From assembly GCA_050743365.1 (NCBI GenBank), contig JBOGFI010000052.1:1-13334 (forward strand): a stretch of 13,334 nt of DNA, read 5' to 3'. The stretch is from JBOGFI01 sp050743365 (lineage in GTDB: Bacteria > Actinomycetota > Acidimicrobiia > IMCC26256 > JACDBD01). The notes beneath the pieces are model-generated. The model did not search any database. It had not been told where the DNA came from and was given only the letters and a program-made list of their open reading frames with translations. Position numbers and translations under genes: made by a program. Positions 1 to 6,658 of the stretch are shown one piece after another (position 1 is the first letter of the stretch; every line of letters starts with the position of its first letter).

Positions 1-726
1 GCGTTCTGGCCCGGGCCGCTCACGCTCGTGCTGCCGCGGCGGCGCGAGCGGGTGCCCGTCGAGGTCACCGGTGGGCTCGACACCGTGGGGCTCCGGGTGC
101 CCGACCAGCCGCTCGCCCTGCGGCTCCTGCGCGCCTTCGGGCGCGGGGTCGCGGCGCCGTCGGCCAACCGCTTCGGAAACGTGAGCCCCACCACCGCCGC
201 CGACGTGCGCGCCGACCTCGGCGCCGACGTCGACGTGATCCTCGACGGCGGGCGCTGCGCCGTTGGCGTGGAGTCCACCATCGTCGACTGCTCCGGCGAC
301 GGGCTGGCCATCCTGCGGCTCGGGGGTCTGCCGCGTGAGCAGGTGGAGGAGATCGCGGGCAGCCCGGTGCCGGTGCGCGACGACGGCACGGCTCGCGCCC
401 CCGGCACCCTGCGGTCGCACTATGCGCCGAACGCCAAGGTTGCGCTGGTTGCCGCGCCCGAGGTCGCGGCGCTAGCCACCGAGCTGCTGTGCGAGGGCAA
501 GCGTGTCGGCGTGCTCGCCCCGTCCGACATCGACGCGCTGCCGGCGGCGCTGGTCGTCCTCGAGCCTCCGGGCGATGTTGCCGAGTACGCCCGAGTGCTC
601 TACTCGCGCCTACGCGAGGCCGACCGGCAGGGCCTGGACGTGCTGCTCGTGGTAGCACCACCGGAGAAGGGCATCGGTGCCGCCGTCACCGACCGTCTGC
701 GCCGGGCCGCCGGTGCCGCGCCATGA
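1..726 (+). CDS. ywlC: L-threonylcarbamoyladenylate synthase (Sua5/YwlC type), 5' truncated
   Basis: The frame is open from the first base, so the start lies outside the window; 241 codons remain. The family makes threonylcarbamoyl-AMP from threonine, bicarbonate and ATP, the first step of t6A modification at A37 of ANN-decoding tRNAs, in the cytoplasm. The visible protein begins in the conserved YrdC-domain segment FWPGPLTLVL, followed by VGLRVPD, APSANRFGNVSPT and a VESTIVDCS stretch, all typical of the nucleotide and substrate site. After about residue 135 the motif APGTLRSHYAP and a further alpha/beta region mark the extra C-terminal Sua5 domain, so this is the long Sua5/YwlC form and not the short TsaC form. 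The stop TGA overlaps the ATG of murI (ATGA), which suggests translational coupling. An earlier in-window ATG/GTG start is not credible because conserved sequence precedes it. Family assignment is firm; the name ywlC versus sua5 is a convention. Confidence 0.93.
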   Translation, partial: AFWPGPLTLVLPRRRERVPVEVTGGLDTVGLRVPDQPLALRLLRAFGRGVAAPSANRFGNVSPTTAADVRADLGADVDVILDGGRCAVGVESTIVDCSGDGLAILRLGGLPREQVEEIAGSPVPVRDDGTARAPGTLRSHYAPNAKVALVAAPEVAALATELLCEGKRVGVLAPSDIDALPAALVVLEPPGDVAEYARVLYSRLREADRQGLDVLLVVAPPEKGIGAAVTDRLRRAAGAAP

Positions 727-1535
727 GCGACCGGCCGATCGGCGTGTTCGATTCGGGGTTGGGCGGCCTCACGGTGCTGAGGGCGCTCATCGACCTCCTC
801 CCCGACGAGCCGGTCATCTACTTCGGCGACACCGGCCGCTTCCCGTACGGGCCGAAGCCGCACGACGAGGTCCTCAAGTACGCCCTCGAGATCGGCGACC
901 TGCTCGTCGAGCGCGACGCCCGCATGCTCGTCGTCGCCTGCAACAGCGCCGCGTCGGTGGCGCTCGCGGCGCTGAAGGCCCGGCACGACCTTCCCGTGGT
1001 AGGCGTGATCGAGCCGGGGCTGCGGGCGGCGATCCGGGTCAGCAGCTCCGGGCGCATCGGCGTCATCGGGACTGTCGGCACCGTCGCCTCCGGTGCCTAC
1101 CAGGAGGCTGCCGCCGCGAGCGGGGCCGGCGTCGAGCTCACCTGCGCCGCCTGCCCCGGCTTCGTCGAGTTCGTGGAGGCGGGCGACGTCGACTCCGACC
1201 AGGTGCACGTGCTGGCCGAGCGACTGCTCGCCCCGGTCCGCGCCGCGGGCGTCGACACGCTCGTGCTCGGCTGTACCCACTACCCGCTGCTGGCCCGCAC
1301 CATCAGCGACGTGATGGGCCGCGACGTGGTGCTGGTATCGAGTGCCGACGAGACGGCCTTCGAGGTGCGCCGGCTCCTGTGCCCGCCGGCGCCGTCACCG
1401 GGCTACCGTCCGCGCGACGCCGGCCGGGCCCGCCACACGTTCCTCACTAGTGGCGACGTGGAGACCTTCCGGCGGCTGGGCGCGCGGTTCCTCGGGCCCG
1501 AGGTCGACGCCGTGCAGGCGTGGAGCTGGGCCTGA
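723..1535 (+). CDS. murI: Glutamate racemase
   Basis: This 270-residue protein interconverts L- and D-glutamate, supplying D-Glu for peptidoglycan. It starts MSDRPIGVFDSGLGGLTVL, the standard MurI N-terminus, with D10-S11 in the substrate site and GDTGRFPYGPKP at about residues 35-46. The two catalytic cysteines are C73 (ACNSAAS; the usual motif is ACNTA/S) and C184 (VLGCTHYPLL), which act as the acid/base pair. Length is normal for the family (about 260-280). I chose the ATG at 723 because it overlaps the previous stop by ATGA and gives the conserved N-terminus; a longer open frame exists upstream to 489 but is only out-of-frame reading of the preceding gene. No clear Shine-Dalgarno sequence is seen, in keeping with coupled translation. 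It heads the conserved murI-phosphodiesterase-rph-rdgB order known from mycobacteria. Confidence 0.96.
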   Translation: MSDRPIGVFDSGLGGLTVLRALIDLLPDEPVIYFGDTGRFPYGPKPHDEVLKYALEIGDLLVERDARMLVVACNSAASVALAALKARHDLPVVGVIEPGLRAAIRVSSSGRIGVIGTVGTVASGAYQEAAAASGAGVELTCAACPGFVEFVEAGDVDSDQVHVLAERLLAPVRAAGVDTLVLGCTHYPLLARTISDVMGRDVVLVSSADETAFEVRRLLCPPAPSPGYRPRDAGRARHTFLTSGDVETFRRLGARFLGPEVDAVQAWSWA

Positions 1536-1566
1536 GCCGAGGAGAGCCAGGGAGAGGACGGACTGG

Positions 1567-2295
1567 ATGGACCTGATCGTGCTGGGCTGCTCGGGCTCGT
1601 ACGGGGCGCCGGGGGGCGGGGCATGCAGCGGGTACCTCGTGCGGGCCGGGGGCACCGCGGTGTGGCTGGACTGCGGCAACGGCACCTTCGCCCACCTCCA
1701 GCAGTACCTTCCTATCGAAGACCTCGACGCGGTGGTGATCACGCACGAGCACCCCGACCACTGCGTCGACCTCTACGGCCTGCACGTGCTCCTTCAGTAC
1801 GGCCTCGAGCGCGGCGGGCTCCCCGTGTTCGCGCCGGAGGGCCTCGAGCAGCGACTGGGCGTTCTGGTCGGCGACTGGGGGGGCACGTTCGAGTGGCAGG
1901 TCGTGGACGAAGGCGACGCCGTGACCGTCGGGCAGCTCGCGCTCCGGTTCTCGCGCACCGACCACCCGCCGCCGACGTACGCGGTCGAGCTACGCGGCGA
2001 CGACAAACGGCTCGTCTACACCGCCGACACCGGGCCGGGCTGGTCCGTCGGTGCGTTCGAGGCCGGTGCCGACCTCGTGCTGTCGGAGGCGACGTACCAG
2101 CACGCCACCAAGCCGGGGGCCCGGCATCTCTCGGCGCGAGAGGCCGGCACCGCGGCTCGCGAGGCCCGCGCCCGACGGCTCATGCTCACCCACCTGTGGC
2201 CGCGGCTCGACCCGGGGGCCTCGGTCGAGGAAGGATCGGACGCCTTCGGCGCGGCGGTGACGCTCGCCGCGCCGCATCTCGTGACGAGGATCTGA
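1567..2295 (+). CDS. Metallo-beta-lactamase-fold hydrolase, Rv1339-like (probable cyclic-nucleotide phosphodiesterase)
   Basis: The 242-residue protein carries the metal-binding motif THEHPDH (H60, H62, D64, H65), a further His at H133 (TDHPPP), an Asp at D154 (TADTG) and a last His at H209 (LTHLWP), the complete set for a dinuclear-metal RNase Z-like fold. It is placed between murI and rph, exactly as Rv1339 is in Mycobacterium tuberculosis; Rv1339 has been reported as an atypical class II cAMP phosphodiesterase. I therefore favour a cyclic-nucleotide phosphodiesterase over a tRNA-processing RNase Z; the fold is certain from the motifs, the substrate is inferred from position. ATG 1567 has a purine-rich stretch with AGGGAGAGGA about 10 nt upstream and gives a typical beta-strand start (MDLIVLGCSGS). 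Gap to murI is 31 nt; rph starts 4 nt after its stop, so it is clearly in the operon. Confidence 0.88.
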   Translation: MDLIVLGCSGSYGAPGGGACSGYLVRAGGTAVWLDCGNGTFAHLQQYLPIEDLDAVVITHEHPDHCVDLYGLHVLLQYGLERGGLPVFAPEGLEQRLGVLVGDWGGTFEWQVVDEGDAVTVGQLALRFSRTDHPPPTYAVELRGDDKRLVYTADTGPGWSVGAFEAGADLVLSEATYQHATKPGARHLSAREAGTAAREARARRLMLTHLWPRLDPGASVEEGSDAFGAAVTLAAPHLVTRI

Positions 2296-2299
2296 GACA

Positions 2300-3043
2300 T
2301 TGGGCATCCGCAAGGACGGGCGCGAGCCGGACGAGCTGCGGCCCGTCATCTTCACTCGCGACTTCACCGAGTTCGCGGCGGGGTCGATGCTGGTCGAGTT
2401 CGGCCGCACCCGCGTTTTGTGCACCGCGTCGGCCGAGGACCGCATCCCGCCGTGGTTGCGCGGCTCCGGCCGCGGCTGGGTCACCGCCGAGTACTCGATG
2501 CTCCCCGGCTCCACCGGCGAGCGGAGCCAGCGCGAGGCGGCGCGGGGCCGGCAGTCCGGGCGCACCCAGGAGATCCAGCGGCTCGTCGGCCGGTCGCTGC
2601 GGGCAGTCACCGACCTCACCGCGATGGGCGAGGTGCAGATTACGGTCGACTGCGACGTGCTCCAGGCCGATGGCGGCACCCGCACCGCGGCGATCTGCGG
2701 GGGATACCTCGCCCTGCACGACGCGTGCTCCCGGCTGGTCGCGACCAAGGCCATGGCCTCCCATCCCGTCACCGACCTGTGTGCCGCCGTCTCCGTCGGC
2801 GTCGTGGACACGCTCTCCCACCTCGATCTCGACTACTCGGAGGACGTGCGGGCCGAGGTCGACATGAACGTGGTCATGACCGGCGCCGGGCGCTTCGTGG
2901 AGGTGCAGGGCACCGCCGAGGGCCTGCCGTTCTCGCGAGGGGAGCTCGACGACCTGCTCACGCTGGCCGAAGCCGGGATCAGCCGGATCTTCGAGCTCCA
3001 GCGCGCCGTGCTCGCCGAGCCGCCACCACCCCGGTCCCGGTGA
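2300..3043 (+). CDS. rph: Ribonuclease PH
   Basis: RNase PH is a phosphate-dependent 3'-5' exoribonuclease that trims tRNA 3' ends. The 247-residue product matches the family along its length: RKDGREPDELRPV at the N-terminus, VLCTAS, GWVTAEYSMLP at about 61-71, GRTQEIQRLVGRSLRAV, DCDVLQADGGTRTA, and AEVDMNVVMTGAGRFVEVQGTAE cut here into the parts DMNVVMTG and FVEVQGTAEG. The start is TTG at 2300, only 4 nt after the previous stop, with AGGA about 10 nt upstream; no ATG lies close to the conserved N-terminus, so the rare start seems real. The C-terminus ends in a short proline/arginine tail (PPPPRSR) beyond the family core. It lies between the Rv1339-like gene and rdgB as in mycobacteria. Confidence 0.96.
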   Translation: MGIRKDGREPDELRPVIFTRDFTEFAAGSMLVEFGRTRVLCTASAEDRIPPWLRGSGRGWVTAEYSMLPGSTGERSQREAARGRQSGRTQEIQRLVGRSLRAVTDLTAMGEVQITVDCDVLQADGGTRTAAICGGYLALHDACSRLVATKAMASHPVTDLCAAVSVGVVDTLSHLDLDYSEDVRAEVDMNVVMTGAGRFVEVQGTAEGLPFSRGELDDLLTLAEAGISRIFELQRAVLAEPPPPRSR

Positions 3044-3056
3044 ACCGACAAGTCCG

Positions 3057-3686
3057 GTGAGCGAGCGAGACAAGATCCTGCGCTTCGTGCTGGCCACCGC
3101 AAATCCCGACAAGGCGCGGGAGATCGCGGCCGTGCTCCGCGAGGCGGAGGCAGCGGTGGAGCTGGTCCCGCGTCCCGCGGGCGTGTCCGACGTCGCCGAG
3201 ACTGGCGGCACCCTCGAGGACAACGCCCGACTCAAGGCGGCGGCGCTGTGCGAAGCCACCGACCTTCCCGCCATCGCCGACGACACCGGCCTCGAGGTCG
3301 ATGTGCTCGCCGGCGCCCCGGGCGTGCACTCGGCGCGCTTCGCCGGTGAGCACGCGACCTATGCCGACAACGTCGCCAAGTTGCTCGCCGAGCTCGACGG
3401 ACTGCCGCTCGAGCACCGCACCGCGCGGTTCTCGACCGTGGCCATCGCCCGTTGGCCCGACGGGCTCGAGGTGGCGGCGCTGGGCACCGTCGAGGGGGTC
3501 GTCACCGCTGTCCCCCGCGGCGACGCCGGCTTCGGGTACGACCCCGTCTTCGTGCCCGTCGAGGGCGATGGTCGTACCTTTGCCGAGATGACGCCGGACG
3601 AGAAGCAGGCGCACTCGCATCGGGGCCGCGCCTTCCGCACCTTGGCCCAGGGCCTGCGGGTGGTCCAGGAGACGGAGGGAAGCTGA
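3057..3686 (+). CDS. rdgB: dITP/XTP pyrophosphatase (RdgB/HAM1 family)
   Basis: The enzyme hydrolyses non-canonical purine nucleoside triphosphates (dITP, ITP, XTP) to the monophosphate and pyrophosphate and so keeps deaminated bases out of DNA and RNA. The 209-residue protein shows the N-terminal LATANPDKAREI substrate motif, the acidic catalytic segment IADDTGLEVD (D75, D76), GAPGVHSARFAG, FGYDPVF and the C-terminal SHRGRAF. Length is usual for the family. GTG at 3057 is the best start: it gives a few residues before the first beta strand and lies 13 nt after the rph stop. The stop TGA shares a base with the ATG of the next gene (TGATG), suggesting coupled translation. Fourth member of the conserved murI-Rv1339-rph-rdgB order. 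Confidence 0.95.
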   Translation: MSERDKILRFVLATANPDKAREIAAVLREAEAAVELVPRPAGVSDVAETGGTLEDNARLKAAALCEATDLPAIADDTGLEVDVLAGAPGVHSARFAGEHATYADNVAKLLAELDGLPLEHRTARFSTVAIARWPDGLEVAALGTVEGVVTAVPRGDAGFGYDPVFVPVEGDGRTFAEMTPDEKQAHSHRGRAFRTLAQGLRVVQETEGS

Positions 3687-4621
3687 TGCCGCTGCACCCA
3701 CAGGCTCAGGCGCTGCTCGAGCTCATGGCAGCCGCGGGCATCACCCTGGACGACTCGTCGGACGTCGCCACCGTCCGGGCCGCGATCGAGACGTTCGCGG
3801 AGGCGGGCCGAGCGTTGGCGGAGCCGGTCGCACACGTCGACGACCGGGAGGTCCCGGGACCGGACGGCGGGATCCCGGTGCGCGTCTACCGGCCGAGCGA
3901 CGAGCCCGCGCTTCCGGTCCTCGTGCTCTTCCACGGCGGGGGCTGGACCATCGGGAGCCTCGAGACCCACGACAACACGTGCCGATCGCTGGCGAACGCG
4001 GTCGGGTGCATCGTCGTCTCGGTCGACTACCGGCTCGCGCCCGAGCACGAGTTCCCGGCCGCGGTCGAAGATGCGTTCGCGGCCACGAGCTGGGCGGCCG
4101 AGCACGCCGCGGAGCTGGGCGGCGACCCCCAGCGGATCGCCGTCGGCGGCGACAGCGCCGGGGGGAACCTCGCGGCGGTCGTGAGCCTGCTGGCGCGCGA
4201 CGCCGCCGGCCCGCGCCTCGTGTACCAGCTGCTCGTCTACCCCGTCACCGACTACGAGTTCGAGAGCCCGTCGATGCGCGAGAACGCCAAGGGGTACTTC
4301 CTCGAGCTCGACTCCATGCGCTGGTTCTTCCGGCACTACCTGCCTGACGAGAGCGCCGGCGACGACTGGCGGGTGTCACCGGTGCGGGCCGAGAGCCTTC
4401 ACGACCTTCCGCCGGCGCTCGTGCTCACCGCGGAGCTCGACCCGCTGCGCGATCAGGGCGAGGCGTACGGCCGCGCCCTCGAGCGAGCGGGGGTACCGGT
4501 CGAGCTGCGGCGCTACGACGGGGTGTTCCACGGTTTCTTCGGGATGCGGGACCTCCTGGAGCCGGCGCACCAGGCCTTCGACGACGTCACGAAGGCGTTG
4601 CGCCGGGCGTTCGGGACCTGA
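3686..4621 (+). CDS. Alpha/beta hydrolase, HSL-family (family IV) esterase
   Basis: The 311-residue protein has the hormone-sensitive-lipase signature: oxyanion-hole HGGGW at residues 83-87, nucleophile elbow GDSAGG with S157, acid D252 (ELDPLRDQG) and H282 (VFHGFF). An N-terminal cap of about 75 residues precedes the core, as usual for family IV. It should cleave carboxylic esters of short to medium acyl chains in the cytoplasm; no signal peptide is visible. The exact substrate cannot be told. ATG 3686 overlaps the rdgB stop by one base (TGATG), so translation is probably coupled even though the function is not related to nucleotide clean-up; it looks like a lineage-specific addition to the end of the conserved operon. 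A GGAGG-like site (gacggaggga) lies in the end of rdgB, correctly spaced for this ATG. Confidence 0.92.
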   Translation: MPLHPQAQALLELMAAAGITLDDSSDVATVRAAIETFAEAGRALAEPVAHVDDREVPGPDGGIPVRVYRPSDEPALPVLVLFHGGGWTIGSLETHDNTCRSLANAVGCIVVSVDYRLAPEHEFPAAVEDAFAATSWAAEHAAELGGDPQRIAVGGDSAGGNLAAVVSLLARDAAGPRLVYQLLVYPVTDYEFESPSMRENAKGYFLELDSMRWFFRHYLPDESAGDDWRVSPVRAESLHDLPPALVLTAELDPLRDQGEAYGRALERAGVPVELRRYDGVFHGFFGMRDLLEPAHQAFDDVTKALRRAFGT

Positions 4622-4643
4622 GGCGAGCGGAGGAGCAGGCTGG

Positions 4644-5201
4644 ATGGCGGTCATCGACGTCGCCGGGTTCGTCGCCGACCTCAAGGACCACGCGGTCGAG
4701 CACGGCTTCCACGTGCACGACGAGCGCCACTTCGTCGAGAGCTACTCGTTGCGCCAGACGTGGGAGGTGGATCTTCACCCCGAGGAAGGCTGCGCGGGCC
4801 CCGTCGACCTGTACCTCTCGCTCGACATCGACCCGCGGGTGCTCCTCACCTTCGAGGACGAGGTCATGGGGCGTCCCGAGGGTGACGACCCGCCCGACGA
4901 GTTCCACTTCCCCCTCAACTTCACCTGGGCGCTTCCGCCGCTACCGAACGGCCCCGACCTGCTCGTCCTCGCCACCGAGCTCGCCGGGTTGGGGGGCCCC
5001 GAGCTGCCGCTCGAGGTGTCGGCGATCGACTCCATCCCGGCCGCCACCGACGCCCCCGAGCGCAGCCTGCGCATCATCGCCCACCAGACGGTGTCGCTGT
5101 TGCACATCCGCGACGGCGACGCGGTGTCGTGCGACTCGCTCGAGCGGTGCCTCGCCGTCAGCCGTTACCTGCTGGAGGGCGCGCCCGACTGGCTCGGCTG
5201 A
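4644..5201 (+). CDS. Conserved-looking acidic soluble protein of unknown function
   Basis: I do not recognise this 185-residue protein. It is strongly acidic (many D and E, pI clearly low), has no signal peptide or membrane segment, and appears mixed alpha/beta: a helical start (VAGFVADLKDHAVEHGF), strands such as VDLYLSLDIDPRVLLTF at about residues 54-70, a proline-rich middle (PLPNGPDLL), and a C-terminal part with RIIAHQTVSLLHIRDGDAV and a final helix ending in DWLG. Codon use matches its neighbours, which supports real coding. The ATG at 4644 has a strong Shine-Dalgarno GGAGGAG about 9 nt upstream and lies 22 nt after the esterase stop, so it is probably in the same transcript. The function is unknown; no catalytic motif is apparent. 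Confidence 0.8.
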   Translation: MAVIDVAGFVADLKDHAVEHGFHVHDERHFVESYSLRQTWEVDLHPEEGCAGPVDLYLSLDIDPRVLLTFEDEVMGRPEGDDPPDEFHFPLNFTWALPPLPNGPDLLVLATELAGLGGPELPLEVSAIDSIPAATDAPERSLRIIAHQTVSLLHIRDGDAVSCDSLERCLAVSRYLLEGAPDWLG

Positions 5202-5236
5202 TCACGGGGCGGCGACACGGCCGACGACCGCCGCGC

Positions 5237-5248
5237 CACAATGGGGGC
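5237..5248 (+). promoter_or_regulatory. Possible -10 hexamer (CACAAT) for a leaderless start at 5249
   Basis: CACAAT at 5237-5242 is followed by six bases and then the ATG at 5249. This spacing would put transcription start at or next to the start codon. The first base departs from the TAnnnT pattern. The alternative is read-through from the gene ending at 5201 with GGGGGC serving as a poor ribosome site. Confidence 0.35.
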
Positions 5249-5590
5249 ATGGCCATGCGCACCGACTGCCGCCACTACGACAGCCGCACCTACCCGTCGG
5301 GCGAGGTCGTGCAGAAGTGCCGGCTCGACCTTGCCCCCGAGGCGCCCTGGCGCTGCCCCGAGGACTGTCCCGCGTTCGTGAAGCGCCGGATGGACGCCGG
5401 TTGGCAGTACGGCAGCCTCACCCGCGCCCGGCAGCCGTCGGCTGCGCCCGAGCCCGGCGGCGACGACGTCGCCGCCCTCCTCGACGAGGCCGAGGAGATC
5501 GTGAACACCGCCGCTCCCGAGATCGTCGAGGAGTTCGAGCGCAAGGGGAAGAAGCGCCGCTTCGGCCGGCGGCGCAAGAGGAAGGGCTGA
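5249..5590 (+). CDS. Small four-cysteine protein with basic C-terminal tail, unknown function
   Basis: The 113-residue protein has four cysteines in its first 40 residues: C7, C24, C36 and C40 (DCRHY, KCRLD, RCPEDCPAF). The C-x16-C-x11-C-x3-C pattern suggests a metal site, most likely zinc or an iron-sulfur cluster. A variable linker is followed by an acidic helix (DVAALLDEAEEIVNT) and a very basic end (KGKKRRFGRRRKRKG) that could bind nucleic acid or ribosomes. I do not recognise a named family. The start is ATG 5249 or the in-frame ATG 5255 (MRTDC); the first is preferred because a -10-like hexamer lies 6 nt before it. A longer open frame back to 5129 overlaps the previous gene and is unlikely. 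Codon bias fits the neighbours. Confidence 0.82.
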   Translation: MAMRTDCRHYDSRTYPSGEVVQKCRLDLAPEAPWRCPEDCPAFVKRRMDAGWQYGSLTRARQPSAAPEPGGDDVAALLDEAEEIVNTAAPEIVEEFERKGKKRRFGRRRKRKG

Positions 5591-5592
5591 CG

Positions 5593-5615
5593 CCCGGTCC
5601 CGCCGTCGGACCGGG
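5593..5615 (+). repeat. Inverted repeat after the four-cysteine gene, overlapping a second hairpin
   Basis: CCCGGTCC (5593-5600) and GGACCGGG (5608-5615) form a perfect 8-bp stem with a 7-nt loop directly after the stop codon. A second possible hairpin, GGGGGA (5613-5618) with TCCCCC (5627-5632) and an A-rich loop, shares bases 5613-5615, so the two compete. There is no U tract on the plus strand, so it is not a standard intrinsic terminator; it may stabilise the mRNA end, or act as a terminator of a non-classical kind. Confidence 0.5.
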
Positions 5616-5674
5616 GGAGAAAAAAGTCCCCCTTGCACCCTCGAGGAGCCCGTGTCCCGTGCCGAGAACTACCG

Positions 5675-5691
5675 GGAGGACCCGGTCCTCC
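5675..5691 (+). repeat. 17-nt dyad upstream of the two-helix membrane protein gene
   Basis: GGAGGACC and GGTCCTCC flank a single central C, giving a perfect 17-nt dyad at 5675-5691, 40 bases before the ATG at 5731. CCTCC at its end can also pair with GGAGG at 5694-5698. It could be a repressor operator or a 5' leader structure. Confidence 0.4.
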
Positions 5692-5730
5692 ACGGAGGAG
5701 ACGGCCGGGCTCGGGAGAGATCGGAGCACC

Positions 5731-6084
5731 ATGCAGGCCATCAAGCGCCACGCGTTGGGCCTCGGCGTGATCCTGTTCGTCGCGGGTGCGTTCCTCGCCG
5801 TGGCGCCGGTCACCGCGTCGGGCTTCGGATGTGGCTCGACCATCTATTCCCGCGACGACACGTTGCGACGGGTGGAGGTGCGGACCGCCGAGGGGGACAT
5901 CGTCGAGTTGCCCGCGGCCGCGGACCTGGAAGCGCGCAGCGACTGCCACGACAAGCGCCGGGGCCAGACCACCCTCGCCCTCTGCTTGGGTGTCGCCGGT
6001 TTGATCGGCGTCTTCTGGAGCGTGGTCGGCGCGCCCGAGGGCACCCGCCGCCGGGACTCCCGCAGCGGCCTCATCAGAAGCTGA
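5731..6084 (+). CDS. Small membrane protein with two transmembrane helices and an exported cysteine-containing loop
   Basis: The 117-residue protein has a short basic N-terminus (MQAIKRH), a first hydrophobic helix at about residues 8-28, a polar loop of about 50 residues, and a second hydrophobic helix at about 82-100, ending in a basic tail (GTRRRDSRSG). By the positive-inside rule both ends are cytoplasmic and the loop is outside. The loop carries C34 (FGCGSTIY) and C72 (SDCHDKR), well placed to form a disulfide; C85 lies in the second helix. I do not recognise a named family; small actinobacterial membrane proteins with a CGS...C loop look similar. The ATG at 5731 has GGAG 7 nt upstream. 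The gene is preceded by a 140-nt non-coding stretch with several dyads and is convergent with tRNA-Leu. Confidence 0.78.
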   Translation: MQAIKRHALGLGVILFVAGAFLAVAPVTASGFGCGSTIYSRDDTLRRVEVRTAEGDIVELPAAADLEARSDCHDKRRGQTTLALCLGVAGLIGVFWSVVGAPEGTRRRDSRSGLIRS

Positions 6085-6095
6085 GCCCGGCGGGG

Positions 6096-6179
6096 TGCGA
6101 GCGGAGGGACTCGAACCCCCAAGCCCCGAAGGGCACCGGCTCCTAAGGCCGGCGCGTATGCCAGTTCCGCCACGCTCGC
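6096..6179 (-). tRNA. tRNA-Leu (UAG anticodon)
   Basis: Read on the minus strand, GCGAGCG (from 6179) pairs with CGCTCGC near the 3' end in a 7-bp acceptor stem with discriminator A at 6096. The anticodon stem CCGGC/GCCGG encloses the loop CTTAGGA, giving anticodon UAG (plus-strand 6143-6145). A long variable arm (GTGCCCTTCGGGGC region) and length 84 nt show a class II tRNA, and GGTTCGAGTCC is the T arm. No CCA is encoded (CCC follows the discriminator), so CCA must be added. It is convergent with the membrane-protein gene and divergent from the DUF35 gene. Confidence 0.96.
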
Positions 6180-6220
6180 GCCCCCCGAGTCTCCCACGCC
6201 ACCGTGCGAACGAGCCGCGA

Positions 6221-6233
6221 TAGCGTGAGGTTC
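6221..6233 (+). promoter_or_regulatory. Possible -10 hexamer (TAGCGT) for a leaderless start at 6234
   Basis: TAGCGT at 6221-6226 fits the TAnnnT pattern of actinobacterial -10 boxes and ends 7 nt before the GTG at 6234. GTGAGG inside this region could instead act as a weak ribosome site. It lies in the 54-nt gap between tRNA-Leu on the other strand and the DUF35 gene. Confidence 0.45.
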
Positions 6234-6635
6234 GTGGCCAAGCAGCTCGCGATCGTCGACTACCTCGTCCTCGACGACGGCGCGCCGCATCTGGTAGCGG
6301 CGTCCTGCACGGAGTGCGGCGCTTTGTACTTCGACCGGCGCAACGCCTGCGCCAACTGCGGTGGCCGCGCTTTCGACCGCCGGCCCTTGCCCAACGAGGG
6401 CGAGGTCCGCAGCTTCACCATCGTGCACCGGGCGGCGCCGGGCGTGCCGACGCCGTACGTGTCGGCGATCGTCGACCTCGACGGCGGCGGTGTGGTGAAG
6501 GCCAACGTGGTCAACGTCGAGCCGAGCCCGCAGCAGGTACGGCTCGGCATGCCCGTGAAGCTCACGACCTTCGTGGCCGGCACCGACGACGACGGCACCG
6601 ACGCCGTGGCCTTCGGCTACGAGCGGAAGAGTTGA
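6234..6635 (+). CDS. DUF35 zinc-ribbon / OB-fold acyl-CoA-associated protein
   Basis: The 133-residue protein starts MAKQLAIVDYLVLDDG and has a rubredoxin-like zinc ribbon with C25, C28, C39 and C42 (CTECG, CANCGG), then an OB-fold domain with the family pattern VRSFTIVHRAAPGVPTPYVSA, VDLDGGG and LGMPVKLTTF. Proteins of this type (ChsH2 and thiolase-associated DUF35 proteins) bind acyl-CoA and form obligate complexes with a thiolase, aldolase or hydratase partner. That fits here: an SCP-x-like thiolase starts 23 nt downstream. I chose GTG 6234 because MAKQ begins the conserved region and a -10-like hexamer lies just upstream; the in-frame GTG at 6204 would add ten poorly conserved residues. 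Function as a partner is established for the family and inferred for this gene. Confidence 0.88.
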   Translation: MAKQLAIVDYLVLDDGAPHLVAASCTECGALYFDRRNACANCGGRAFDRRPLPNEGEVRSFTIVHRAAPGVPTPYVSAIVDLDGGGVVKANVVNVEPSPQQVRLGMPVKLTTFVAGTDDDGTDAVAFGYERKS

Positions 6636-6658
6636 CGAAAGACGAGAGGGGAGCCGGC

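Noticed and set aside
489..722. N-terminal extension of MurI
   Set aside because: The added residues are an out-of-frame reading of the Sua5 gene; MurI family proteins begin near MSDRPIGVFDSG.
5593..5632. Classical intrinsic terminator after the four-cysteine gene
   Set aside because: The hairpin is followed by A residues and not by T residues on the plus strand; listed as a repeat only.
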